64,000 nucleotides of DNA from Monosiga brevicollis MX1. Its lineage: Eukaryota > Opisthokonta > Choanoflagellata > Craspedida > Salpingoecidae. Positions within the stretch are counted from its first letter, which is position 1. Each line of letters starts with the position of its first letter. The translations under genes were made by a program, and so were the position numbers. The DNA is taken from positions 1,811,351-1,875,350 of the forward strand of contig NW_001865041.1 of assembly GCF_000002865.3 (NCBI RefSeq). The letters run 5' to 3'. The notes below the pieces were generated by a model that worked only from the letters and a program-made list of their open reading frames with translations, was not told the DNA's origin and made no database searches. Below, piece after piece: positions 48,164 through 58,947 of the stretch.

Positions 48164-48240
<77 letters not shown>

Positions 48241-49888
48241 GGGCGAGGAACCGAAGCGCCAAGCAGTGACAGCCGACCTGGTCCACAACAAGGACGGCCA
48301 AATCCTTGAAGATGCTGGCCAGCTCGTTGATGCTGCGCACAATATTGGTAATCTCGTTCTCACGAGCTGCAATCAAGGCCGTGTTGTCTCGTAGCTGTGC
48401 CTGCTGGCCCGTCGTAAATCCTGTATCAAAGTTGATGTCGTCCAGCTCCTCCGCTACAGCACGTCATCAGATATTAACACTCCCCAAAATCCAAGTGTGC
48501 AAGGAAATACCATGGGTGCCACACCACGCAGGCAGGATCTCAGGGGTTAGCCGTACCTGTACCAGCCGCGTCCAACTCAGCTGCAAACCCGTAGGACTTC
48601 TCTTTCTCCTCTCGCCCCTTCATACCTGTAAAAGCCCGCATGTACCAAAAGCAAAAACACAAACCCAAACAAATCATCACAACCAAGAGAAAATGGCGCA
48701 ATATGAGTGCAGCGTGCCAGGAAAGGAGGTGCCTGGGTGACAGTTGAGAGACGCGGGATATAAACCCTCCCAATCCTTTTCTGTGTCTGGTTGAGAGTTT
48801 GATGTGGCTGCTGGTTCAGGTCAGTCTGATGGACGTACGTTTGAGGTATGTGCCTTGAGACTTGCGGAACGTTTGAGATAGGGCTTGTAGCTCGCTGGCC
48901 AAACCTCGAGCGATATTCTCCGTCACCTACAATTCACGCCTCAAATTGAGGACGAACCGGTTTTGCAGCAGCGTCTGCTCTGATCAAGACTGTGCGTGAA
49001 CAGACCCGCTTCTCCTGTTCCGAGCCCGAAGCCTTGCCCTTGCGTTGGATGGACGTCAACAGCTTCTGACCGCGATGAAACGTCTACAAGTATTCCATCA
49101 ACGGATGTGTGTCATCAGGTGTGGGCTGAGAGGAGCCATGGCCAAACGCATAGGAGGCCATAGCATAGGGCTCGCACAGCCCGAAAAACATGTGGACACG
49201 AGCAGCCCAAGCAAACGCACAGCCGTGATCTCCGAGGTCTTAATCTCAATGGCCCGCTCTTCCTGCACTTGTGTATCCATGTTGGGGGTGTTGACATGCT
49301 TCTCATGCATCACGTGTAGGTCACGCAGGGTGTTCTCGATGGAGCGAATCAGCTCTTTAGCCTACGTCCATCCCAATTTGGTCACATGCCCGCCATGGGC
49401 GATGAGCTGTGCGGATTGGCCACTGAAAGCAAGGCGGTCGCGGTCCTTGAACCATCACACGCGCTAACAGAACCAAGCAAAGCTTGAGAATCGAATTTAC
49501 CTCATCGACGTCGTCCACCCACTCCGGGGGTAGGGCCAGACGATAGTCGTTTGTGCCCTCGTCCTCCTCGCCGTGCAGTAGCTGTGCTTCATCGTGCTCC
49601 TATGTGTTGGTGAACCCGTCGCGTGAGTCGACCAGGTGTTAATCGAGGCGCTGCTGGCGCAGGTCTGTGCTTGGTGCATGGAGGCACATGCATTGCACAG
49701 AGGGGGGAGGGAGGTGCGTGTGCTCGCTCAAGCGTGCGCGCGTGTATTGATGCGGGCGGCCGTAGCTCGAGCCCGGGCAAACTTGGCCAAGGCGCTTAAC
49801 CGCTCACCTGTTCCCAAGTGCTATGTGGCTGCTTGGAGCGTGCTGCCCTACGACGTAAAAAGTCGCGCGTGCGATCCCGCGTCGCCAT
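47802..49888 (-). CDS. STX16: Syntaxin-16 (Qa-SNARE of the trans-Golgi network)
   Basis: Starts MATRDRTRDFLRRRAARSKQ at 49888, like the MATR(R/S)LT(D/E) start of animal syntaxin-16. Exons follow: EGTNDYRLALPPEWVDDVDE (the PPPWVDGVDE motif), AKELIRSIENTLRDLHVMHE, AIEIKTSEIT, FHRGQKLLTSI, ENIARGLASELQALSQTFRK, SQGTYLKRMKGREEKEKSYG, then the SNARE motif ELDDINFDTGFTTGQQAQLR, NEITNIVRSINELASIFKDL, AVLVVDQGTILDRIDYNLER. The glutamine of the zero layer (VVDQG) is present. A C-terminal membrane anchor (YCIILLGLIVLAMIFVLIVK) is followed by a basic then poly-Asn tail (seven Asn; GTT units at 47829-47853). It mediates fusion of endosome-derived vesicles with the TGN. An intron before the last exon carries a 68-base AT microsatellite. 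Confidence 0.94.
48168..48235. repeat. (AT)n microsatellite in syntaxin-16 intron
   Basis: About 34 perfect AT units between the VVDQ and GTILDRIDY exons. It is self-complementary, so it can extrude as a cruciform and is prone to length change. Confidence 0.97.
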
Positions 49889-50170
49889 GTTACCGCCTCA
49901 CAGACGCCGAAAAATCTGCCCAAATCTTGTGCACCCGCCAATCATCAGCGCAAGAGCTGAAAGAGAGTGCTGCAAATGACAGTGTGCAGCACTGGAGAGA
50001 GAGATGGAGAAAGTTTGAGAGAGATGGAGAGAGGGGAGAGAGAGAGAGAGATTTTGAGAGAGAGTTGAGGGTTTGAGAGAGTTTGAGGTTTGAGAGAGAG
50101 TTTGAGAGGAGAGAGTTTGAGAGAGAGAGAGAGTTTGAGAGAGCAAACACCAAAACAAGAGCGCAACCAG
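49889..50170. promoter_or_regulatory. Short divergent (bidirectional) promoter region STX16 / PNPLA
   Basis: Only 282 bp separate the two start codons. The half nearer the PNPLA start is a GA / GAGTTTGA repeat (about 49997-50150). No TATA box is evident. The promoter role follows from the head-to-head layout rather than from a recognised motif. Confidence 0.5.
49997..50150. repeat. GA / GAGAGTTTGA tandem repeat
   Basis: Purine-rich repeat of GAGA units broken by TTTGA, reverse complement of the motif in the TAF1 intron. Confidence 0.92.
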
Positions 50171-51559
50171 ATGGCGAACTCAGTGACAATGGTCAAGTTA
50201 TTTCTTGCTTTTCTGCGGACCAGCAAGCTGATCATGAGGGCTCCTCAAGTACGGCTCGGGTTGCGCTGGATGGGCCATGGCTGTGGGGAAGGAGCCATGG
50301 CCGGGGTTGGGCGGGTGCTGAGCGGCACTCGAGGGAGGCAGCGAGGCGTGGCCAGCTTGTCGTGCGTCTCAAGTCTTCGGTCGGCGCCCTGGCTGCACCC
50401 ACCACGTCAACCATGCCAACCATGCCAACCATGCCAACCATGCCAAACAAGAAGCCAACGGCGCTCGCTGAGCACAGAACCTTTTGTCGAGGCTCAAAAT
50501 ACCAACTCGCTCATCAAGGGCGTATCATTTTCTGGGTGCGGCTGGCTGGTGGGCTTTCATTGGGGTAAGATCTGCTTCTCAGTGAGCACTCGCCGCATGG
50601 TGTCGCACGGTGATTTGGTCCCTCTCATGCTGGTCATACATGTCCCGGCATGCAGGCGTGGCCACAGCGTTGCGTAATCACGCGCTCCTGCATCCAAACA
50701 TTGTCTACGCTGGCGCATCGGGTGGCGCCCTTGCTGCTGCCGGTATCGCCTGTCAGGTCGACCCGGCTGTGGCCGTGGACATGTATATCATGGAGGCCCA
50801 AATTATGCGTGAACAAGGTCCGGACCGTGCACCCGCCTACCGGCTCTGTTCCCTTGAGCTCGAGCTCGTGCCAGTGTTGGGTGTGATGGTCACCTTTCAG
50901 CTCTTACCAGACTGGTGCGCATAAAGGAGGCTGGTATCGGGGTGCCACTGCAGCCATGCTGCGCAAACTTCTCCACGCACTCTTGCCTGCCGACGCACAC
51001 GAGATCTGTCGCGAGTGTCTCTATGTGGCGGTTCAGCCCATCTCCTTCACCAAGCCCCCCACGGTACGTGTTCAAATGCACTTCCTGGCTATGCGTATGA
51101 CTTTTTTTCACGGGGTCACCCGTTCTACCATCACCTCATTTCACCCGTGCCTGGTGGAACGCCATGAATCAGCTTGTTTCGGAATTCTTCAGCAAAGACG
51201 ATCTCATTGAGGCCTTGATTGCCTCGTGTTACATTCCGGGCTACCTGGACCACGGCTTTACATCCATGTTCCGAGGACAACCACACGTGGATGGTGGCTT
51301 CAAAGACCTTGTACCGCGACTCGCCAACGTTCTCAAACCCGGTGAACGCGGCGTGCATGTGCTGCCCTTTCCAGACTGGGTTGCACGCGCTCTGGATATC
51401 CCCATCGAGATTGGGCCCTCCCTCGTTCCGGAGAACGTGTTTAGGGACGTGGAGCTTTTTCGCATGATCTTTGTGCCGCCCACTGAAGCCGATGCCTGGC
51501 GCCTGTTTGCTATTGGCCAGCAGGCCGGCATCAACTATCTGGAAGCCAAACTCGCATAG
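50171..51559 (+). CDS. Patatin-like phospholipase, ATGL (PNPLA2)-like
   Basis: Three introns. The catalytic part starts VSFSGCGWLVGFHWGVATAL, whose Gly-rich loop forms the oxyanion hole (compare SFAGCGFLGVYHVGVA of ATGL). It continues to VYAGASGGALAAA with the GxSxG nucleophile, then RKLLHALLPADAHEICRECL (compare KVLPADSHEHASGRL), FFSKDDLIEALIASCYIPGY, and PHVDGGFKDLVP with the Asp of the DGG dyad. It should hydrolyse neutral lipid or phospholipid esters. The first ~100 residues are unlike ATGL: MVKLFLAFLRTSKLIMRAPQ and RLGLRWMG are basic and hydrophobic, like a mitochondrial presequence or anchor, followed by a PCQPCQPCQPCQ repeat coded by a 9-base tandem repeat (50407-50445). An in-frame Met upstream (50090) falls in a GA repeat and is less likely. 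Confidence 0.88.
50407..50445 (+). repeat. 9-base coding tandem repeat in PNPLA gene
   Basis: Four copies of the unit CCATGCCAA, translated as PCQ repeats in the gene's frame. Confidence 0.9.
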
Positions 51560-51886
51560 TCCCCGCGCTCCTTCACAACACTGGTGATTCTGACACACAG
51601 GCACCCTGCACGCGTGCCAAAGAAAGAAGACAAACATTGGGGGTTTATTCCATCAAGAGTGCGACCTTACTCTTAATTCACAGACCAAGGCCCACGTCAT
51701 GGCACTTGGAAGTGAAACAACAATAAGCCGACTGAAACCCAAGATGGGTGTCAAGCAAATGGTTTTAACTGATGATCAAATTGAAACAGAATAGAGAATC
51801 AAACAAATTAAAGCAATGCATGACCGCGGAAGCAGGCCAACAAATGACGCTTCAGGAAGAGGTGCCATGCACACAAACAGCCCCGC
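51560..51886. other. Convergent 3' spacer
   Basis: Between the ends of the PNPLA gene (+) and the double-costars gene (-). No gene is recognised. Confidence 0.5.
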
Positions 51887-54726
51887 TCAGCGTCGGCGCA
51901 CGGACAGCTGGCGCAGGTCCTCAAACGTGTCTACAAGCACATCACGAAGCAGAGAAGGTGGACCATGAGTGACTCTGGGTTCAATCAAGAGCATTGTGTC
52001 GCAAAGACAACATAGCAATACGTACAGGTATTCTCATTGGAGGCATGCAGGCTCTCGCGCAGCAACGTGACCGTGACCATGCCGTCGGTATAGGGAGAAA
52101 GGCTATCCTCGCCAGCGTAGGCCACCAAGCCTTGGTTGCGTGCCGTCAGAAGAACCGCACCCACCTCTTGGGCTTCCAGCTCGTCGGCCGTCTTTTCAAA
52201 CAAGACGCCAAACGTAATGTCAAACAGGCCTTGTTTGTTTCGCAAACCATGCTGAATGATGACACCAATGACTTTTCTGATCTGCATCCAGTTCGAGCGG
52301 GGTAAGCACTTTGTTGTGAGGACAGACAAATATCGTGCACGTGCGTGGAGTAAAACGGGAGGGGAAGGCGTTTACTACACTGGGTCAGCAACATGAGTGT
52401 CAATCCGACCTCGCCATCAATCCATTGTGCTGCTTTGAGCGCCGCGTCGCGACTGAGGGCACCACGACGCACAGAGTCGCCTAGCCGACGCATGCTGGCG
52501 GCCATATCTATCAGGAAGAGTTGAGAAAAACACATCATTCAAAAAGCCGGTGTTAGTCAAGGTGCGGAATCGGTGCCGACCCAAGTGAAACACTGGGTTT
52601 CACTGACCCGACCAAGCCACAATCTCATACCCTGTCGTTTGGAGCGTCGCGTGGACATTCGCGCAACTTGTGACATGGACACTGCCGTAGGGGTGCCAGG
52701 GTTGAAATGAGGGACAAACTGGATGCTTTGAGCCTGTTCAACGACAAACAGCGACGGTTCGTACCTGCATCCTCATTGACACGGCTCAGGTCAGCCGTGA
52801 GCAAATGAATCTCGGTGCTGGCCATGCGAATGGGGTCCAAGTGGGCCCCTAGACATGAGGCACCACACAAGCGGCGAGGACGATGAGTGCTAATCATCAT
52901 CTCAACAGCTACCAAGTAAATCTGCGACGCGGCAGCCTACTAACCCGAGTATGCCACGATGGCGTAGTCGCGGGCAACCTCTAGCACAGCATTGACGTCG
53001 GTGGCCTATGTTGGTATTGAAGACCGGGTCGGACGCCAGTGTCACGCGTGACCAAAAAAGTTCAGTCGGATGCGACGGGGTGGTGGGCCAGCTGCGGATT
53101 CAGGCAATGGCGCGTACCTGAACGGTGTCGCACAGCTTTTCGTAGAGCACGCCAAAGGTGACAGCGGATGTGTTGTATTCCGTCGCAACGCCATGGGCCA
53201 TGATTGCGTGAACGACATGTTGAATCTGATCACGCACCCAAGCAGCACTCGCAGCTGCTGAGCGCTGGCTGAGGCGTCCTTGTCGCACGGAATGGCGCAA
53301 ACTACGTTGTCGTGCCGAGGCCCGAGGCATGACAGACAGACGGTTGGCGAGGGCAGCGTGCTGACGTCCAAGGTTTGGTACTCCGGACACGGGTCGCGGT
53401 GCAGCATGGGTGGTCATGGGCACGTCTGAGCTGCTGGTGCCGTTGGATGTTTCTATGCATCGTGATAGTCCACGCCCAGCTGTGAGATGCTGTACGGTCA
53501 GCAGCATGAGCGGAGGGTTGTGCACAGATCCAGGTTCACCTACGTGTTTGCAATAAGGTGGCCATGGCCACATCAAGGTCTGCCAGTGAGCCGCCAGAGA
53601 CCGGGCCCGGGGCTGGGGCCTGAGCGCTTATGTCATGTTCCTGAAGGGACATTGTTGAGTGAGGTCACCAAGAGCAAGTGCGAGGCGTGAGTGTGCTACA
53701 GTAGCTTTTGAGGTTGGAAACATTTCACGGCAGGGTTTGAGGTTGCGCACCGGCGTGGCGGATGCTGGTGTGGTGCTGGCCGTGGTCGTGACGGAGGATG
53801 GTTTGGCTTTGAGGGATACGTGATGACGACGCTGCATGGCGGGACGCGCATCTTCAAGTTCGGCCTGGTTGCGGGGAGTAATGGGGTCAGAGCCGTCTGG
53901 TGCTTGCGGTCGTGCCTTGTTGGTGACACCCCCTGATGCTTGGCTCAGAGTGGCACGACGACGCAGGGTTTGCCGGACGGCGCGAGTAAAGCTTTCCGTC
54001 TTCTCCTTGCCTTTTTCTTGAGTTTGATCATCCTCCTCATCCTCCTCTACCACGAGGTTGACGGCTGGACGAGTGCTTGAGCTGGCAGTCGGCAAGGCAG
54101 GCTCGTCATCCAGCACGGCCAGTACTTGGGCAATGGCATCTGTCACATCGTTGTTGGTCTCTGGTGCATTGGGAGTGGCGGGTTCTTTTGCCTGTGATCC
54201 AGGCACGGCGGGCAGTACGCGCTTTGCCTGGCGGCGCATGCTGCTGCGGAGCGAATTTTGGAAGCGGCTGGCTCGGCTGGAAGGCTCTTTTCGTCGGCGC
54301 ACGGATTGCTGCAGGCGCGCTGGCATGGCCGTGGTTTGAACGGGTTCTGAATGAGCTTCAGATTTGTTCTCGGCAGTTGCCTTGGGCAGATCTTTTCCCG
54401 CGGATGTCGACGGCTGCTCGATGGGGATGACGACCTCTGGTGCTGGTGGCTCGATGTCACCAAGATCATCGAGAAGGGAAGACCACCAAGCATCGGCACC
54501 GTCGCTGCCCGCTGCTGCAGGCTGAGGTTCGAGTTCTATGAATGGTAGTGCCGTGGTTCAGGTTGATGGCATCAAGCGCGACGAACAGAGGACATGTCAA
54601 CAGGCATGAGGGCTGAGCGTTGCTCGAGGTACGATGATGCTCGTGCCATATTGATTCTTGGCTAGCGACTGTTTACGTACCATTCAGAATGGCCAAGACG
54701 TCGGCCACGGCCTCGACGGCATCCAT
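51887..54726 (-). CDS. Protein with two costars (ABRA/ABRACL-type) domains
   Basis: Starts MDAVEAVADVLAILNG at 54726. A long low-complexity region follows (53628-54500) with Arg-rich and acidic clusters (QQSVRRRKEPSSRASRFQ, VVEEDEEDDQTQEKGKEKTE) and a second DAxAxVLAxL-type motif (VTDAIAQVLAVLDDE). The C-terminal half has two costars folds. The first spans VRDQIQHVVHAIMAHGVATE, TSAVTFGVLYEKLCDTVQ, then DVNAVLEVARDYAIVAYSG. The second spans RKVIGVIIQHGLRNKQGLFD, ITFGVLFEKTADELEAQEVG, AVLLTARNQGLVAYAGEDSL, and DGMVTVTLLRE. Both match the ABRACL pattern (SVKFGVLF ... TYPGELL ... ILL). The final exon, if spliced as I read it, ends DLRQLSVRRR. Costars proteins act on actin and cell motility. The exact internal splicing is less certain. 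Confidence 0.8.
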
Positions 54727-55302
54727 GGCGATCTATGCACAGACGCCTTTCCCGCCCAGCGTCAACCCTCCTCTTTACCTCGACAACTTTTGAAGCTTGT
54801 GTGAGAGTGAGGTGGCGCAGAGCAAGAGGAAGGGAAGAGAGAGAGAGGGAGAGAGGGAGAGAGAGAGAGAGAGGGAGAGAGAAGAGAGAGAAATTCAGTG
54901 GCGCAACGCTCAATCAGCGCCAAAATGAGTTGGTGTGAGAGAGGAGGGAGATTCGAGGTGCCTATGCTAGAGACACTGTACACTTGCAAAAGGGGCACAG
55001 GCCAAAACCAAAGCCAAATCAGAGCAAGTGCGTGCACCCACCCCACACGCCAGAGGTTTGTACAGAAACAGCTCCAGCAGCTTCAGCCGATCGAATCCAC
55101 TACAGTCACTGCTTTCGCCTACATTATTCTATTTATAGGATACGAAATGTCAGCTTTTTGTTGCTGGCGGTTCGTTTTTTCCCAAACTGGTTGGCAAGTG
55201 CAAATTCTCTCTCTCTCACTCTGTCTCTCTCTCTGTCTCTCTGTCTCCCTCAAACTCTCTCTCTCGCTCTTTATTTCTCTTTCTCAAACCGACCAAACCA
55301 AT

Positions 55303-55354
<52 letters not shown>

Positions 55355-56001
55355 CTCTCTCAAACTCTCTCAAACTCTCTCTCTTTGATTTTTAAATTTT
55401 TTTTTTCGGGTGCGGATGGGAGGTGGCGGCTGTGAGGACGGCGTGCGTGGAGTGTCTGTTTTGAAGGTGGGTGAGGCGGGTGAGGCGCTTGGATGGACTG
55501 TGAGAGGGTGCTTTGGTGCTCTATAAGTGGAGAATGATAAAAGGCATGTTGTTTGAACGATGGCGGGGATGGAGAGAGCCCACGGACAGTATTTTCGCTG
55601 TCACGAGCGCTCTGCCCGCTCCCGTCGCGGCTTGATGGCTGGTTGTTTGTTCCTTCCTCGCTGGGGCAGAGCCCTCACTGCGTGTTTTCCTTGGCGTTAT
55701 TCTTGAATGCATGAATGACAGGAGGTTGATTTTGGTTCTGTTCTGTGCAACTGACGGCGGTTGGACAGGCTGTGGCTAGCTGTCAACGCGTCGCTAACTG
55801 GAGAGTGAGCGGAAAGTATCATGGCTGCTGCTGCAAGTCTCCAGCCCTAAGTGGTTGTTGTTCGGCTGCCATTCATTCCTGTGACAAGCGCACAGCTCTG
55901 ACACTCCCTCTACACCGGGCAGTCAAAGTGCGCGTCGAGCGGGCTGCCTACACACTCCTTGTATCCACGTGCTCAGTTTGAGTGCATGGTGGGGCGTAAC
56001 C
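54727..56001. other. Divergent spacer (costars protein / CFAP418) with GA and CT repeats
   Basis: About 1.3 kb between divergent starts. It holds a GA run at about 54836-54895, a long CT / CTCTCAAACT tract at 55205-55385 and an AT-rich patch near 55388-55405. Forward ORFs of poly-Ser-Leu are repeat shadows. Confidence 0.65.
55205..55385. repeat. CT / CTCTCAAACT tandem repeat
   Basis: CT dinucleotide runs broken by CAAA, the same motif family as in the TAF1 intron and other spacers. Confidence 0.93.
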
Positions 56002-57190
56002 ATGGCGGCCATGGACGATTTGGATGCCCTGCTGGATGAAGCAGAGAGTCTTTTCACCAAAAAACCAGCCACTCGACGAGTTCGAGGCATCTCTGAGCCC
56101 GTGCGGCCCAATCAAGCTCGCCTTCATCAGGCGCGTTCCCCCAGCGCCGTGAGGCGCTCACCGCGGCGCTCCTCGCTCACCCCTTCTGAGAACCCTGTTT
56201 CGCCAAAGTCTGAAGCAACTAGCCTGCTGTCTGATTTGGCCGACCTTTCAGCGACGCGATCGCGACCCCATCCGGTTGGCAGCTCAGCTCTGGCCACCAG
56301 CACCAGCTCATATGGCTCGACCAAGGTATGTTTGGTGAAAACGCTGGCTCTGTCGTCATGTACGCAAGATGATGAGGCTTGACGTTCTTTCTCTTTGTCT
56401 GCTGCTGTCCTTGTCTTTTTTGGACTGTTTGTCCGTCCCTTCTTTTCGGTGCTATGTCTGTTGCCGTGCTTCAAACAGTCGGGCGCAGGGCGGTTGAGCT
56501 CAGCGGCACGACGCGTCAAATGCAACCGCCTGATTCTTGCGGGCTCTTGCACCCCTATGGGCCTTTCCACCGGTTCTCGGCCCAGGTATGCTTCGACACG
56601 GGATCTCAGACGCGCTTGGCTCGAGTGCGCGAACAGGATCGTTGCTGCGCCCTGCTTGTTTAAGCTCATGATGATCATGGCGTGGTGCCTGCCGATCTCC
56701 AGAGCTTGTGACCGTGCGCGCTGCACCAAGTGCGATCATGCCGTCCTCCACTTTGAAGACGCGCGCTGGCAGTCCGACTGGTACGTGGTCGCCATGCTTG
56801 TACTTTTGACACAAGTCAAGCATGTGGACAACCGTCCACACCTGAGATTCCACACCTGAGATTCCACACGGGACCTCATGGTGCAGTGTTTGTGCACGTC
56901 ATGCCAACTGTAGTGAGGTTCTCTTTTTTCGAAACTACGTCCCGAATCGGGTCAAGCTCAGCACCAAGATTGATGCCCTCCCGGGTAAGACAGCTCGGTT
57001 CGGCGAATGCAGGGTGTGTGAGCGTCAATCCGATTTGTAACTGCCGATTGTGGTTGCAACATTAGGGTGGCGGGCTTATGCTTGTCAGTGCCAATGGCAT
57101 TCCACCGACTCTTCGGGTGAAGGCTGTCCTTCGGGCATTCCCTGGGTCTGTGGCAAACATCCTCTTGCCGGCTCGTTGGAAAAAGCATAA
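56002..57190 (+). CDS. CFAP418: Cilia- and flagella-associated protein 418 (C8orf37) homologue
   Basis: Starts MAAMDDLDALLDEAESLFTK (a second Met at 56011), matching the MAEDLDELLDEVESKF start of the human protein. A Ser/Pro/Arg-rich linker follows. The conserved C-terminal module is spread over short exons: KCNRLILAGSCTPMGLSTGS (compare CSPVYLGGSSIPCGIG), ACDRARCTKCDHAVLHFEDA (ACDHLRC..CDF), a NYVPNRVKLSTKIDALPG segment, then RAYACQCQWHST and IPWVCGKH. The paired Cys (CTKC, CQC, VCGKH) suggest a metal or disulfide core. After GKH this copy has about nine more residues. In animals the gene is needed at the photoreceptor ciliary base, and loss causes cone-rod dystrophy. It fits an organism with one flagellum. 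Internal acceptors are inferred from the alignment. Confidence 0.88.
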
Positions 57191-58084
57191 AGGTATGACT
57201 GTAGGCATTTTATATTGACAGGGGCATCTGAACAGTTTGCAAAGCTTTGACGGTTTTAATTTTTTGTCTTGACTTTGTTGCAGTGCTGGCCGAGCCATGT
57301 CCAGAGAGACCGGGCCAAATCTGCTCGTGTTTATCAGAGGCGTCGAGTGGCACAGGGCCACTGTGTGAACACCCATATCATTTCACCGAGTTTTTTTTAT
57401 TGTTTTGTTTGTCATCATGCTTTTTCGTCATAAATGATCGCCAATTGAGAGTTGACTCGCAACGGTCCATGTTCTCAAATCAGGGCGGTGTTATAGGAAG
57501 CATCACTCGGACACTGTGAACCATCATGCCTTAGACCGGGTTCTGCTGCCAGCCTCTGTGGCGAGCGATTTAGGAAGAGGAGTGCCTTGCCGATCTGTCC
57601 GCTCTCCGCCCCAAGTCCAGAATCGGATGTCAGATCGCAAATTCTGTATCATTTTATCGCAAAAAATTTATAGTGGGCGGTTCAAGCCAGAGGATGTTGA
57701 TTCCCACAGCTGGGGTGGAGAATGGCAGCGCCATCGTCACATCGAGCGCGTAGGACGCAGCACTGCCCTCTCGATGTGTTGACCACCAGTTAGACGTGCT
57801 GTGAGTCTTTGGGTTGCTACCCATGCCCTCATCTTGCTCAGATGACCCGACCTACACACCCGACCTACACAACATAAGATCTGGCACAGAACAAACAAAG
57901 AGAGAGAGCAAAAGAGAGAGAGAACAAAAGAGAGAGAGAACAAAAGAGAGAGAGAACAAAAGAGAGAGGAGAGAATAAAGAGAGAGTTGACAAAGACCAA
58001 CAAAAGGAGAGAGAGAGAGAGTTTGAGAGAGAGTTTGAGAGTTTGAGAGTTTGAGAGTTTGAGAGTTTGAGAGTTTGAGAGTTT

Positions 58085-58159
<75 letters not shown>

Positions 58160-58947
58160 GGAGAGAGAGAGAGAGAGCGATGAATTGGTGAGAGATGAGT
58201 ATCTCAGAGAGCCACTGCCATTCCACTCTTTGACCTCTTCCCCTCTTGTGTGTGTTTTTTTACTTTTTTTTACTTTCTGTCGCGTTGTGCTCCCGCTGTT
58301 GGCACTGTGCGTACCTCCTGCTTGATCCAGCTGGCTGGCTGGCTGGCTGCAGCTGCAGCTGCTGGTTGTGGTGGTGGTTGGAGTAGTGGCAGCAGTGGTG
58401 CGGGAGGAGTTGGCCCGCATCTCGCGACGCCTGAATTGTGGTGTGCAGGTACGCAACTGCACGTCCTCTCGAGATTCGTCTTCTGCCGTGAGATCCATGA
58501 TTCGAGCTCGAGGCCCGTCTGGCATGAGTTCTTCCTCCTTGTTCTCTTCTTCGCTTCCATGCCTGCGTTGAGCTGCACATATCAATCTCTCAAAAGAGCC
58601 GGTTCGCTGGGTGTGGTGTTTTGTTGCCCGTCACCATCACGGCTTGTCCATTGACATAGGCATTGCGAGCGACTTGACCAGCTCGAGTTGGGGGACCCTC
58701 AGCACAGCAGCTGCTGCGTCCACTCCCAGTAGTGCCATCACATCTTGTCAAGTCTGGCGTGCCGTGATCTAGCTATCGACTGCTAGCAGCCCGTTGCACC
58801 AACCGTCCGTTTGTTTGCTCCCGATCGCAATCTCGGTCACCCTGGCTCCGCCTCCCTTGCTCTGCCACTCGTGTCTTCTGACCTGACTTGGGGAATTTCC
58901 CTCTCCACTTGCACCGCCCTCCCCCAATCACCACAGTCACCGCCAAG
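57191..58947. other. Spacer upstream of PLC-gamma with GA / GAGTTTGA repeats
   Basis: About 1.75 kb. It holds a purine repeat block at about 57890-58180 and a CTGGCTGGCTGG run near 58327-58350. On the reverse strand a frame ending in the repeat begins MICAAQRRHGSEEENKEEEL (58585), acidic and Ser/Thr-rich; it could be an exon of an unrecognised gene but has no domain. No confident gene. Confidence 0.5.
57890..58180. repeat. AGAGAGAACAAA and GAGAGTTTGA tandem repeats
   Basis: First a series of AGAGAGAACAAA-type units (57890-57970), then GAGAGTTTGA-type units in series (58010-58090), then nearly pure GA (58090-58180). Confidence 0.94.

Noticed and set aside
57852-58226. Serial GAGAGTTTGA units as a CRISPR-like array
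   Set aside because: Units are contiguous with no unique spacers and occur in a eukaryotic spacer; this is a simple tandem repeat.
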